Position numbers and translations under genes: made by a program. A DNA stretch of 64,000 bases. Source: Polyangium fumosum (GTDB lineage: Bacteria; Myxococcota_A; Polyangia; Polyangiales; Polyangiaceae). The DNA is taken from NCBI RefSeq assembly GCF_005144585.1, contig NZ_SSMQ01000016.1, positions 1 to 64,000 of the forward strand, given 5' to 3'. Below the pieces are notes generated by a model, which made no database searches, was not told the origin of the DNA, and worked only from the letters and a program-made list of their open reading frames with translations. Shown piece by piece: positions 1 through 7,560 of the stretch. Each line of letters opens with the position of its first letter. Positions within the stretch are counted from its first letter, which is position 1.

Positions 1-121
1 TAGGTGTCCCGAGCCGCAAGGCTCCTAAAGACCCCTCGTAGACCACGAGGTTGATAGGCCGGGTGTGGAAGCGGAGTAATTCGCGGAGCTAACCGGTACT
101 AATCGGTCGTGCGGCTTGACC
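1..121 (+). rRNA. rrl: 23S ribosomal RNA, 3' end only
   Basis: The sequence is the conserved end of bacterial 23S rRNA: the GTTGATAGGCCGGGTGTGGAA stretch at 50-70 and GAGCTAACCGGTACTAATCG at about 86-105. These belong to the last helices and the strand that closes the molecule. The gene is cut by the left window edge, so only its last 120 or so bases are present. The exact 3' end is taken from the position homologous to other 23S genes and may be off by a few bases. Two 5S genes follow, so the rRNA operon is transcribed rightward. Confidence 0.95.
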
Positions 122-149
122 ATACCTCTAAGGCAACATTGAAGCTCGC

Positions 150-178
150 GCGCGGAGTTCGGGTGACCGAATCCGCGC
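150..178 (+). other. Hairpin in the 23S-5S spacer
   Basis: Positions 150-156 (GCGCGGA) and 158-162 (TTCGG) pair with 167-171 (CCGAA) and 172-178 (TCCGCGC) around a GTGA tetraloop, with one unpaired G at 157. A long stem between 23S and 5S is the usual place for RNase III or other processing. The processing role is inference. No tRNA gene lies in this spacer. Confidence 0.6.
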
Positions 179-253
179 AGCTCGAAGCTGCGATAGGACG
201 CGACCATGAAGAGAACCCCACTGCCACGGGGCCTTCGTGGACACCCAAATTTT

Positions 254-368
<115 letters not shown>

Positions 369-646
369 TCTTTTTCTAAAGCATGCAAGTGAAAACTTGC
401 AGGCTTTTCTTTTCTGTAACCTCGCGTTCACGGGCGAACCGCGCACCGGGCTTCGTGCCCGCAATCCCGTGCCATTCGTTGCTTGGACCGCTGCCGGTCC
501 ATCAATGAGTGCGAGCGTTTGCGCGCCTGTTCGAATGTGATTTCGAGCGCTTCATGTCCTGCGGACCCGCGGTTTGAAGCTGCAAAGAAGTCGCGACCAC
601 GAAGACAACCTCACCACAACGGGGCCTTCGTGAAGACACATAGTTT
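369..646. other. Spacer between the two 5S genes
   Basis: About 278 bases with no convincing gene. The last 70 or so bases before copy 2 resemble the bases before copy 1. Shared blocks include GAAGCTGC, CGCGACCA.GAAGA and GGGGCCTTCGTG. The duplicated unit therefore appears to include the 5S leader as well as the gene and its terminator. Confidence 0.6.
381..412 (+). terminator. Rho-independent terminator after 5S copy 1
   Basis: TGCAAG and CTTGCA form a stem around TGAAAA, followed by GGCTTTTCTTTTC. The hairpin begins 12 bases after the 5S 3' end. It is almost the same as the one after the second 5S copy but has a shorter stem, because GCATGCAAG replaces GCCTGCAAG. Confidence 0.75.
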
Positions 647-761
647 CCGGTGGTGATATCGAGGAGGCCACACCCGATCCCTTCCCGAACTCGGAAGTTA
701 AGCTCCTTGGAGCCGATGGTACTGCTGGGGTGACTCAGTGGGAGAGTAGGACGCCGCCGGG
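647..761 (+). rRNA. rrf: 5S ribosomal RNA, copy 2
   Basis: A second 115-base 5S gene exactly 393 bases downstream of the first, with the same terminal helix (CCGGTGG at 647-653, CCGCCGG at 754-760). It is identical to copy 1 except for one base near position 678. It has its own similar leader and terminator, so it looks functional. Confidence 0.95.
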
Positions 762-770
762 TCTTTTCTA

Positions 771-803
771 AAGCCTGCAAGTGAAAGCTTGCAGGCTTTT
801 CTT
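771..803 (+). terminator. Rho-independent terminator after 5S copy 2
   Basis: AAGCCTGCAAG at 771-781 pairs with CTTGCAGGCTT around TGAAAG, and a TTTTCTTTTT tract follows. The 11-base-pair stem is stronger than that after copy 1, which fits the final terminator of the rRNA operon. From 804 to 1010 no further gene or clear signal is seen. Confidence 0.85.
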
Positions 804-1010
804 TTTCCATCATCTCACGTCCGCGCACGCGCCAGGCCTCCGGGCCTCGTGCCCCGCGGCCCGCGGCCGTCGCCCTTGGGCCGCTTCCTGTCCCTCGACC
901 GTCCGTCCGCCTGGCTGCCGAATGTGGTTCAGATCGCTTCGTTGATCTGCAGCTCGGCTCGTTGATTTATTTTCCTGCGGACAGGCGTTGCTACCCTAGG
1001 CAAGGGTTTC

Positions 1011-3368
1011 GTGGCTTCACGGCGCGTCAAGCTGGCACTGGCAGGAGGCGCGGTCGCAACACTGGCGGCCGTCGTTTCCTTCGGCCCCATCGTGCGCCAC
1101 GAGGCCGCGCGGGCCGCGGAACGTTATGGCGCCGCGGTCGAGATCGACGAAGTGCGTCCCTCGCTGCACGGCGTGAAGCTGCGCGGCGTGCAGGTCTCGT
1201 TGCCGGAAGTCCCCAGCGCGCACGTGCGGTTCGAGACGATCGACGTCGCGCTCGGCTGGAGCGGCAAGAAGATCGCCCTGCAAGGAGGCGACGTTTCCGC
1301 CGTGGGGCCGCGTGACGTCGTGCTCCGCGAGGCCGAGCAGTGGCAGAAACGGTACCTCGGGAGGTCCTCCACGGGCGGCGGGGAGAGCTCGAGCGCAGGC
1401 AAGACAGACGCCGAATTCGAGGGGCTGCGTATCACCTGGCAGGACCGCCGGGACGTACCCACCGAGTCCGTTCGCGCAAGCGACGTGAACTTCGCCCGCC
1501 AGGAGGGCAAGGTCGGGCTCTCGGCGGCCGAGGCGACGATCACCGTCGGGCCCGTCGCCGTTGCCGTGCAAGGCGGCCATCTCACGCTGATCAAGCAGCA
1601 GGAAGGTGGGTACCGCGTCGCCGCTCTCTCGGCACGTTCGCTCGACGCGACCCTCACCCTGCCGGCACCGCCCGAGGAAGCAAAGCCCGTCGAGGGCGCG
1701 CCCGCACCGTCGAACGAATCTCCGTCCCGCGAGGCGCGCGAGCCGGCACCCAAGCATGGGAAAGCCTCGCAGCGAGGCGCCGCCGTGCGAGCGCAGCTCG
1801 TCCGCGGCGCGACCTTGCTCGACGCCGTCCTCGAACAGGGGGCGAAGGTCGAGCTCGACAGCCTTCACGCGCAGGTTCGTCGTGGGCGCGACGCGCTGAA
1901 CCTCGGCCCGGGATCCCTCGTGGTTCGCCGCGATGCGGGCCGCATGCTCGTCGAGCTTTCGCCGCGCGCGCACGCTGAAAAAGAAGAGCAAGCGCTCACG
2001 TTTTCGCTGAGCGTTCCATTTGGCGAGGCGGACGGCGAGATCGTCGCCGATGTGAAGGGCGGGCCCCTGTACCTGTCGACGCTGGGGATCCGCGACGGGG
2101 ATTTCGGCCTCTTCGACGTGGCCAAGACCTCCTTGACGACGCGCTCGCACCTCGTCCTCTCCGCGGATGGCAAGCAGCTCCGCGTGGACGGGGACGGCCG
2201 CGTGCAAAACCTCTCGCTTCGCAGCGACGCGCTCTCCGACGAGCCGATCGCGGGCCTCGAACTCGCGTTTCGGCTTCGCGGCGAGACCGCGCTCGACGGC
2301 TCGTCGATCCGCGTCGACGAGGGCGAGGTTGATCTTGGCGCCGTGCGCCTGCTCGCGCACGGCCGCTACGATCGCGTGGGTGAGGGGCACCGCGTCCGCG
2401 CCGAGTTCGACGTGCCGCTCACGGCGTGCCAGTCGATCATGGACGCCGCGCCGCGGGGGCTCGTGCCGCGGATCGCGGGCATGCGGATGGCCGGATCGTT
2501 GGCGATCAAAGGACATACGCGCTTCGACACGGCGAAGCTCGATCGTGATTTCGACGTCGCGTGGGATCTTTCGAACACGTGTCGGATCACCGAGGTGCCG
2601 CCCGAGGTCGACGCGGCGCGGTGGCGCAAGCCGTTCCGCCGCTCGGTGCTCGGCCCGGCCGGCGAGCGCGTCGAGATCGAGAGCGGGCCCGGCACGCCGG
2701 GCTGGGTGCCGTACAGCGTGATCTCGCGTTTCATGGAGACGGCCGTACTGACCACGGAGGACAGCGGCTTCCGGCGGCACAGCGGCTTCGACAACGAGGC
2801 CATCCGCAACTCCATCCGGGAGAACCTGCGCAAAGGCCGTTTCGTGCGCGGCGCGAGCACGCTCAGCATGCAGCTCTCGAAAAACCTCTACCTCGACCGC
2901 GTGAAAAACCTATCGCGCAAGCTCCAGGAGGCCGTGCTCACGACCTACCTCGAGCAGGAGCTCACGAAGGAGCAGCTCCTCGAACTCTACCTCAACGTCG
3001 TCGAGTTCGGCCCGATGATCTACGGGATCGGCCCGGCCGCGCGGTACTACTTCAACACGTCGGCCTCCGAGCTCTCGCTCGGGCAGGCGCTCTACATCTC
3101 GTCGATCCTGCCGAACCCGAAGCAGCAGCATTTCGCGATCGGCGGCGCCGTGAGCCCAGGCTGGATGAACTACCTGCGCAAGCTCATGGACGTCGCGCAT
3201 CGCCGGAAGTGGATCAGCGACGAGGAGCTCGAAGAGGGGCTGCGCGAGACCGTGGTCCGCGGACAGCCCGCGCCGGAGCGCGCCGCGCGTTCGCAAGAGC
3301 CCTCGGGGAGCGAGGGGTCGCCGGCGAGCGAGGGCAACGGCGAGGCGCCGGAGCCGCCCGAGGACTAG
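1011..3368 (+). CDS. AsmA-like / GT51 peptidoglycan glycosyltransferase fusion
   Basis: The protein has 785 residues. Residues about 8-26 form an N-terminal membrane segment. Residues about 35-530 are a long beta-rich region resembling AsmA-family repeats, split by a charged Pro/Ala/Glu linker near 220-250. Residues about 545-735 are a GT51 glycosyltransferase that polymerises lipid II into glycan strands at the outer face of the inner membrane. GT51 motifs are clear: TEDSGFRRHSG with the catalytic Glu at 583, RGASTLSMQLSKN near 613-625, and ELYLNVVEFG. There is no penicillin-binding transpeptidase domain, so the enzymatic part resembles monofunctional MtgA, which is normally near 240 residues. 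The tail is acidic and Pro-rich. The start is GTG, preceded by AAGGG. Its stop overlaps the end of the convergent tadA by 4 bases. The GT51 call is firm; the AsmA-like call rests on sequence character. Confidence 0.88.
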   Translation: MASRRVKLALAGGAVATLAAVVSFGPIVRHEAARAAERYGAAVEIDEVRPSLHGVKLRGVQVSLPEVPSAHVRFETIDVALGWSGKKIALQGGDVSAVGPRDVVLREAEQWQKRYLGRSSTGGGESSSAGKTDAEFEGLRITWQDRRDVPTESVRASDVNFARQEGKVGLSAAEATITVGPVAVAVQGGHLTLIKQQEGGYRVAALSARSLDATLTLPAPPEEAKPVEGAPAPSNESPSREAREPAPKHGKASQRGAAVRAQLVRGATLLDAVLEQGAKVELDSLHAQVRRGRDALNLGPGSLVVRRDAGRMLVELSPRAHAEKEEQALTFSLSVPFGEADGEIVADVKGGPLYLSTLGIRDGDFGLFDVAKTSLTTRSHLVLSADGKQLRVDGDGRVQNLSLRSDALSDEPIAGLELAFRLRGETALDGSSIRVDEGEVDLGAVRLLAHGRYDRVGEGHRVRAEFDVPLTACQSIMDAAPRGLVPRIAGMRMAGSLAIKGHTRFDTAKLDRDFDVAWDLSNTCRITEVPPEVDAARWRKPFRRSVLGPAGERVEIESGPGTPGWVPYSVISRFMETAVLTTEDSGFRRHSGFDNEAIRNSIRENLRKGRFVRGASTLSMQLSKNLYLDRVKNLSRKLQEAVLTTYLEQELTKEQLLELYLNVVEFGPMIYGIGPAARYYFNTSASELSLGQALYISSILPNPKQQHFAIGGAVSPGWMNYLRKLMDVAHRRKWISDEELEEGLRETVVRGQPAPERAARSQEPSGSEGSPASEGNGEAPEPPED

Positions 3369-3913
3369 CGGCCGGGGTCGGCCTTTTCTTTGCGGCGCGG
3401 GGCGAAGAAGGCGCGCAGGAGCCCGGCGCATTCGTCCGCGAGGACGCCGCCTTGGACCTCGTAGCGGTGGTTCAGGCGCTGGTCGCGGCCGATCGTGAAG
3501 AGCGTGTCGACGGCGCCGGCCTTGGGGTCGGTGCAGCCGTAGACGAGGCGCGAGACGCGCGCGTTGACGAGGGCGCCGGCGCACATGGGGCAGGGCTCGA
3601 GCGTCACGTACACCGTGAGCCCGGCGAGCCGCCAGGCGCCGCGGTGCCTTGCTGCGTCCCGGAGGGCCTCGACCTCCGCGTGCGCCGTCGGGTCCTGGAG
3701 CAGCTCGCGCCGGTTGCGCCCGCGGCCCACGATCGTGCCCGCCGCGTCCACCAGCACCGCGCCGACGGGCACGTCACCGGAGTTGGCAGCCGCCACGGCC
3801 TCCTCGATGGCCGCGCGCATGAATGCCGCGTCGCGTGCGAGGGCTTGCTCGTCGGCGGTCGCGGCGTCCGCGAACGCTGTGGGATTCTCCGAGCTCGTCA
3901 TCAAAAGGCCCAT
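3365..3913 (-). CDS. tadA: tRNA-specific adenosine deaminase TadA
   Basis: TadA deaminates adenosine 34 to inosine in tRNA-Arg(ACG), so that one tRNA can read CGU, CGC and CGA. The 182-residue protein carries the zinc-deaminase signature: HAE at residues 78-80, with the proton-shuttling Glu, and PCPMC at 107-111 with two zinc Cys. PVGAVLV comes before it and the C-terminal region is of the usual type. Met1, Met5 and Met32 are all possible starts. Met32 begins the homologous core, so the first 31 residues may be an extension. The gene encoding its substrate tRNA lies 52 bases upstream on the same strand. Confidence 0.95.
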   Translation of the reverse strand: MGLLMTSSENPTAFADAATADEQALARDAAFMRAAIEEAVAAANSGDVPVGAVLVDAAGTIVGRGRNRRELLQDPTAHAEVEALRDAARHRGAWRLAGLTVYVTLEPCPMCAGALVNARVSRLVYGCTDPKAGAVDTLFTIGRDQRLNHRYEVQGGVLADECAGLLRAFFAPRRKEKADPGR

Positions 3914-3965
3914 CCGTCATGCGAGCTGCTCGAGGCGCTCGAAAGGATGGGATGGGAGAGGGGTT

Positions 3966-4042
3966 TGGCGCGCCCAGGAAGATTCGAACTTCCGACCCCC
4001 GGCTTCGTAGGCCGATGCTCTATCCAGCTGAGCTATGGGCGC
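3966..4042 (-). tRNA. tRNA-Arg (anticodon ACG)
   Basis: A 77-base tRNA on the minus strand. The acceptor stem pairs GCGCCCA with TGGGCGC. The D arm is GCTC-AGCTGGATA-GAGC. The anticodon arm is TCGGC-CTACGAA-GCCGG, giving U33 and anticodon ACG. The variable loop is GGGTC, and the T arm is GGAAG-TTCGAAT-CTTCC. The discriminator base is G, and CCA is encoded at 3968-3966. tadA follows downstream on the same strand, so the two could share a transcript. Confidence 0.97.
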
Positions 4043-4246
4043 AATCGTCAAGTTGTACCACGGGATACACGAGTTCCCCCGCGGGTGCGTCGCGTATTGC
4101 TGCGCGACAACGAGGTGGGGCGTTTAAGCGGCCCGGGCGGTTCTGTCAAGAAGAAATCGTCCGGCCTTTCGACGGCCCCTGTTTTTCGGGGCATTTTGCG
4201 CGGAGATTTTTGAGCCATCTCCCGGACGTGGACGCACAAAAAGCAA

Positions 4247-4276
4247 CGCGCGGCGGTCCAGGGGAGCCGCCGCGCG
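4247..4276 (-). terminator. Terminator-like hairpin
   Basis: A perfect 10-base-pair stem: CGCGCGGCGG at 4247-4256 pairs with CCGCCGCGCG at 4267-4276 around a 10-base loop. On the minus strand it is followed by TTGCTTTTTGTG; on the plus strand by CTTTGT. It could end leftward transcription from the P460-like gene before the tRNA promoter. That gene stops about 420 bases away, so the assignment is uncertain. Confidence 0.55.
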
Positions 4277-4326
4277 CTTTGTACGCTCGTTCAAGGCCGT
4301 TCAAGCGATGTCGAGGGAGAGAGGCA

Positions 4327-4384
4327 AAGCCAAGAAGTCAGACGATCAAGCCAAGCGTCAGCAAGCCAAGTGTCGTAAGCCAAG
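4327..4384. repeat. Four direct copies of AAGCCAAG
   Basis: AAGCCAAG occurs at 4327-4334, 4348-4355, 4363-4370 and 4377-4384, so the start-to-start distances are 21, 15 and 14. The sequence between copies is not conserved and the spacing is irregular. No function is evident. Confidence 0.5.
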
Positions 4385-4693
4385 CGATCCGCCGGACGTA
4401 GCCCAACACCCGGGGGATAAGCGAAAGCAGCGGCCGGAGCCGGGGCTCTCGAGGAAAAGCAGTCCTGCAGAGGAAGGTAAGCGAGCACCGCCGGAGACCG
4501 ACGATGCAGCGACCTCGACTAGAGCAGCAGCCGTGCCATCGGATCCGGGTTCCCCCGTCCGGCACGCGCTCTCCAAGGAATGCGGGCGTTTCTTCGCGGG
4601 TTTCGTGCTGGAACGGGGGACGCCGTTCCCGCGGATCCAGGCATCGGTGTCGTGGTCCCCGACGAAGGCCGCAACGTTTGCGTACCTCGCGGT

Positions 4694-5227
4694 TCAGCGC
4701 GCCCGACCGAAGACGTGGTCGTCGGGGGCCTCGGTGTGGCAACGCTCACACAATGCGAGCCGTCCGCGTTGCTCGACCTGGCCGTCGGCACGTACGACGA
4801 GGTACTCCCATTCCCCACCCTGGGCCGAGGCCCGTTTGGCCATCGCGAAGTAGAGGGCGACGTCCGAGCTGCCCGCCGTGTAGAGCGCCTCGACGAGGAC
4901 CGCGCCGGCGGTGAGCGGTCGCTGCGGGCCGAGCGCCGGGTAGGCGGCGGCCTCGTCGTTGGCGAGGACCTCGGCGTCGTGTTCGCCCGCCAGGTGCTGC
5001 GAGCGCGCCCGGGGCGTGGCCTTGCGGAGCGAGCTCAGCCGATCGGCCAGCTCCCAGCGGTGCGGCGCCGTGGAGACGGTCGGGGCGGAGGAGGTCGGGC
5101 GCGGCGCGGCGCCTTCGGTCGACCATGCCGAAGGATCGGCGGCGGAGGAGCTATTCGTGTCGGCGGAAGGCGTGCAAGCGGCCGTGAGCGTGGCGGAGAG
5201 AGCGAGCGCTCGGCAGGAGCAGCGCAT
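4694..5227 (-). CDS. Lipoprotein with cytochrome P460-like C-terminal haem motif
   Basis: A 177-residue exported protein. The N terminus has a short signal sequence ending in the lipobox LTAAC, followed by a Ser/Thr/Ala-rich linker. The C-terminal half ends with a WEYLVV stretch and then ERCHTEAPDDHVFG. The CxxCH motif is the covalent c-type haem site, and the motif followed by D.VF is arranged as at the C terminus of cytochrome P460-type proteins. The family assignment rests on this C-terminal pattern only, and the protein stops only a few residues after it. It starts 22 bases from the divergent PDZ-thioredoxin gene. The substrate or electron partner is unknown. Confidence 0.7.
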   Translation of the reverse strand: MRCSCRALALSATLTAACTPSADTNSSSAADPSAWSTEGAAPRPTSSAPTVSTAPHRWELADRLSSLRKATPRARSQHLAGEHDAEVLANDEAAAYPALGPQRPLTAGAVLVEALYTAGSSDVALYFAMAKRASAQGGEWEYLVVRADGQVEQRGRLALCERCHTEAPDDHVFGRAR

Positions 5228-5249
5228 GGCCGCATGCTACACTCGAACG

Positions 5250-6131
5250 ATGCAAAGCGCTGATTCCCGGGCGAAATCCCGCCGAGGACGGTCTCGGGCG
5301 AAGGCTGCCGTGCTCCGCGGGCTGCTCGGGATCGGGGTCGTCACGGCGATGACGATGGCCCCGGCGGAGCAGGCATCGGCCGAGCATCAAGCCGCGCGGC
5401 GCGCGTGGATCGGGATCGAGCTCGCGCAGGGGCCCGCGGGCAAAGGGGTGGTCGCGAAGCACGTGGTGACGAGCTCGCCCGCGCGCTCGGGCGGGATCGT
5501 CGATGGAGACGTGATCCTTTCGGCGGACGGCGTCGCGCTCGACAAACCGGAGCAGCTCATCGCGCGCGTGGCGATCGTGGGACCCGGCGCGATGCTCAAG
5601 CTGCAGGTCCGGCGCGGCGCAGCCGAGCGCGAGCACCTGGTGGTTCCGATCGCGCATCCCGGCGCGGACGAGGTCCTGCGGCTCGACAAGATCGGGACAT
5701 TCGCGCCGACGTGGAAGCCGCTCGACAAGGTGGCAGGGAGCGTACCGGACAACATCGGCAAGCTGCGCGGACGCGTGGTCGTGGTCGATTTTTGGGCCTC
5801 GTGGTGCATGCCGTGTCGCGCGATCTCCAAGGATCTGTCGCGGCTTCACGCGGCGTACGGCGACAAAGGCCTCTCCATCGTGGGGCTCACGGGTGAGCCT
5901 TCGGGGGTCGCGGAGAAGGCAGCGACGGAGCTCAAGATGAGTTACCCCGTGGCCTCGGATCCCGACGACAAGACGGCCGCTCTGTACGGGATTCGCTCGC
6001 TGCCGACGATGTTCGTGGTCGACAAGAAGGGGATCATCCGCGAGGTCTTCGTGGGATTCGGGCCCGGCCAGAGCGCGACGCTCGAGAAGGTCGTCGCGAG
6101 CCTGCTCGCCGAGCCCTCGCCATCGGGCTGA
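5250..6131 (+). CDS. Exported PDZ-thioredoxin (TlpA/ResA-like) protein
   Basis: A 293-residue protein. It has a basic N terminus and a hydrophobic signal segment (about 20-45, ending near AEQASA). A PDZ domain follows at about 50-135, with GKGVVAKHV and GGIVDGDVILSADG. The C-terminal thioredoxin-fold domain (about 150-285) has the active site WCMPC with Cys186 and Cys189, inside the typical VVVDFWASWCMPCR context. Thioredoxins of this type act as thiol-disulphide reductants outside the cytoplasm, for instance in cytochrome c maturation. The divergent neighbour is a CxxCH lipoprotein, so a role in its maturation is an attractive inference. The ATG at 5250 gives the first complete signal peptide. 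Confidence 0.85.
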   Translation: MQSADSRAKSRRGRSRAKAAVLRGLLGIGVVTAMTMAPAEQASAEHQAARRAWIGIELAQGPAGKGVVAKHVVTSSPARSGGIVDGDVILSADGVALDKPEQLIARVAIVGPGAMLKLQVRRGAAEREHLVVPIAHPGADEVLRLDKIGTFAPTWKPLDKVAGSVPDNIGKLRGRVVVVDFWASWCMPCRAISKDLSRLHAAYGDKGLSIVGLTGEPSGVAEKAATELKMSYPVASDPDDKTAALYGIRSLPTMFVVDKKGIIREVFVGFGPGQSATLEKVVASLLAEPSPSG

Positions 6132-6141
6132 GCGAACGAGC

Positions 6142-7542
6142 GTGTTACGCGTCCTCGACGAGCTTTTGTGGGTGCTGCGGCGCGAGGGCCTGCCGGTCTC
6201 GACGGCGCAGGCCATCGACGCGGCGCGCGTGGCCGCGCTCGTGGGCTTTTCCGATCGGCAGACGCTGCGCGACGGGCTTGGCGCGGTGCTCGCGACGAAG
6301 AAGGACGAGCTCACGCTGTTCCGGGCGTGTTTCGACAGGTTTTTCGCGGAGGAGCGCGCGCACCTCGGGGACCTCTGGAGTCGGCTCCGGGTGCGAGGTT
6401 TCTCCGAGGCGGAGCTCGCCGCATTGCGGGAGCTTCTCACGGCGGCGGCGCAACGCGCGTCGGGGGACGCGGCGGGGATGCTGGCGTTCACCGGGGAGGC
6501 GCTGGAGCTCGATCAGCTTCTTGCGTCGGCGGGGATCGCGCGCGCGCTCGCGCCGATGACGGGCGCGCTGCAGACCGGGTTTTTCACGCAGGAGGTCAAC
6601 AAGAGGCTCGGGATCCCGGTGCTCGGGAGCGCGCTCACGCGGATGCGAGATGCGCTGCGCGAGGCGCTCGGCGAGGAGCGGGGGGCCGCGCTCGCGGCGG
6701 CGCTGCGCGAGGAGCTCGACGCGATGAAGCGGCGCGTGCGGGCGCACGTGGAGGTGTCGCTCGCGCGCAAGCTCGGCGAGGCGGACGAGCAGGCCGCGCG
6801 GGCCGTCGATCGGCCGTTTTCATCGCTCTCGCCGGAGGAGATGGCCGAGGTGCGGCGGGCGTTGCGGCGGCTCGCCGAGCGGCTGCGAGGCGCCGAGCGG
6901 GTGCGGAAGAAACGCAGCCGGCGAGGTCGGATCGATCCGCATCGCACGCTCCGCCGCAGCTTGCGCACGGGAGGGATCCCGTTCCGGCCGGCGCGGCGCG
7001 TGCGACGCCGGGACAAGCCGCGCCTCGTGCTGCTCTGCGACGTGTCGGACTCGGTGCGGCTCGCGTCGCGCTTCATGCTGGAGCTCGTCGCGGCCTCGCA
7101 GGAGCTCTTCGCGGAGACACGCTCGTTCGTGTTCGTGAGCGACGTCGGCGAGACGACCGATCTCTTCCAGCGGAAGTCACCCGAAGCGGCGCTCGCGGCC
7201 ATCGAGAGCGGGCGCGTGGTCGATCGGACGCGCAACTCCAACTACGGCCGCGCGCTCGTCGCGTTCGAGGAGCGGCTCGGGCGCGGCGTGGATCGGCGCA
7301 CGACCGTCGTGATCCTGGGGGACGGGCGTACGAATTTCCTTCCGGAGGAGGTTTCGGTCGTGGAGCGGCTCGTCCGGCGCGCGGGATCGGTGCTCTGGAT
7401 CTGCCCCGAGCCGCCTGCGACCTGGGGCACCGGAGACAGCGCGATGCCGCGGTATGCAGCCGCAGCGAGCCGTGTCCTCGTGGCCCGGACCGCCGGTGAA
7501 CTCGAGGGCGCGGCGAGGGAGCTTTTGGCGCGGCGAAAGTAG
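6142..7542 (+). CDS. CoxE-like VWA domain protein
   Basis: A 466-residue, Arg-rich cytoplasmic protein. The N-terminal two thirds are helical and charged, with an R/K-rich segment near 250-290 (RKKRSRRGRIDPHRTLRRS). The C-terminal VWA domain (about 290-450) has the metal-binding DVSDS at 300-304 (DxSxS), then a VFVSDVGETTDLF strand and a GDGRTN loop. This layout is that of CoxE-family proteins, which usually work with a MoxR-type AAA+ ATPase to assemble or activate metalloenzymes. No MoxR gene lies next to it here. The start is GTG, 10 bases after the PDZ-thioredoxin stop, so the two are probably cotranscribed. Confidence 0.8.
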   Translation: MLRVLDELLWVLRREGLPVSTAQAIDAARVAALVGFSDRQTLRDGLGAVLATKKDELTLFRACFDRFFAEERAHLGDLWSRLRVRGFSEAELAALRELLTAAAQRASGDAAGMLAFTGEALELDQLLASAGIARALAPMTGALQTGFFTQEVNKRLGIPVLGSALTRMRDALREALGEERGAALAAALREELDAMKRRVRAHVEVSLARKLGEADEQAARAVDRPFSSLSPEEMAEVRRALRRLAERLRGAERVRKKRSRRGRIDPHRTLRRSLRTGGIPFRPARRVRRRDKPRLVLLCDVSDSVRLASRFMLELVAASQELFAETRSFVFVSDVGETTDLFQRKSPEAALAAIESGRVVDRTRNSNYGRALVAFEERLGRGVDRRTTVVILGDGRTNFLPEEVSVVERLVRRAGSVLWICPEPPATWGTGDSAMPRYAAAASRVLVARTAGELEGAARELLARRK

Positions 7543-7560
7543 CGCTATGCCGCGCGGGAC

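Larger units (their letters stand above)
4043..4693. other. 650-base intergenic region without a convincing gene
   Basis: The reading frames here give low-complexity Arg/Pro/Ser-rich translations with no recognisable family, and I call none. The region holds one strong hairpin (4247-4276), a small cluster of AAGCCAAG repeats (4327-4384), the upstream sequence of the leftward tRNA-Arg gene, and the 3' side of the leftward P460-like gene. Confidence 0.55.

Noticed and set aside
4327-4384. Possible CRISPR-like array
   Set aside because: The repeat is only 8 bases long with unequal 6-13-base gaps, and no cas genes are present.
4291-4742. Small leftward frames between the tRNA and the P460-like gene
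   Set aside because: Translations are Arg/Pro/Ser-rich with no homology, no ribosome-binding site and no consistent frame.
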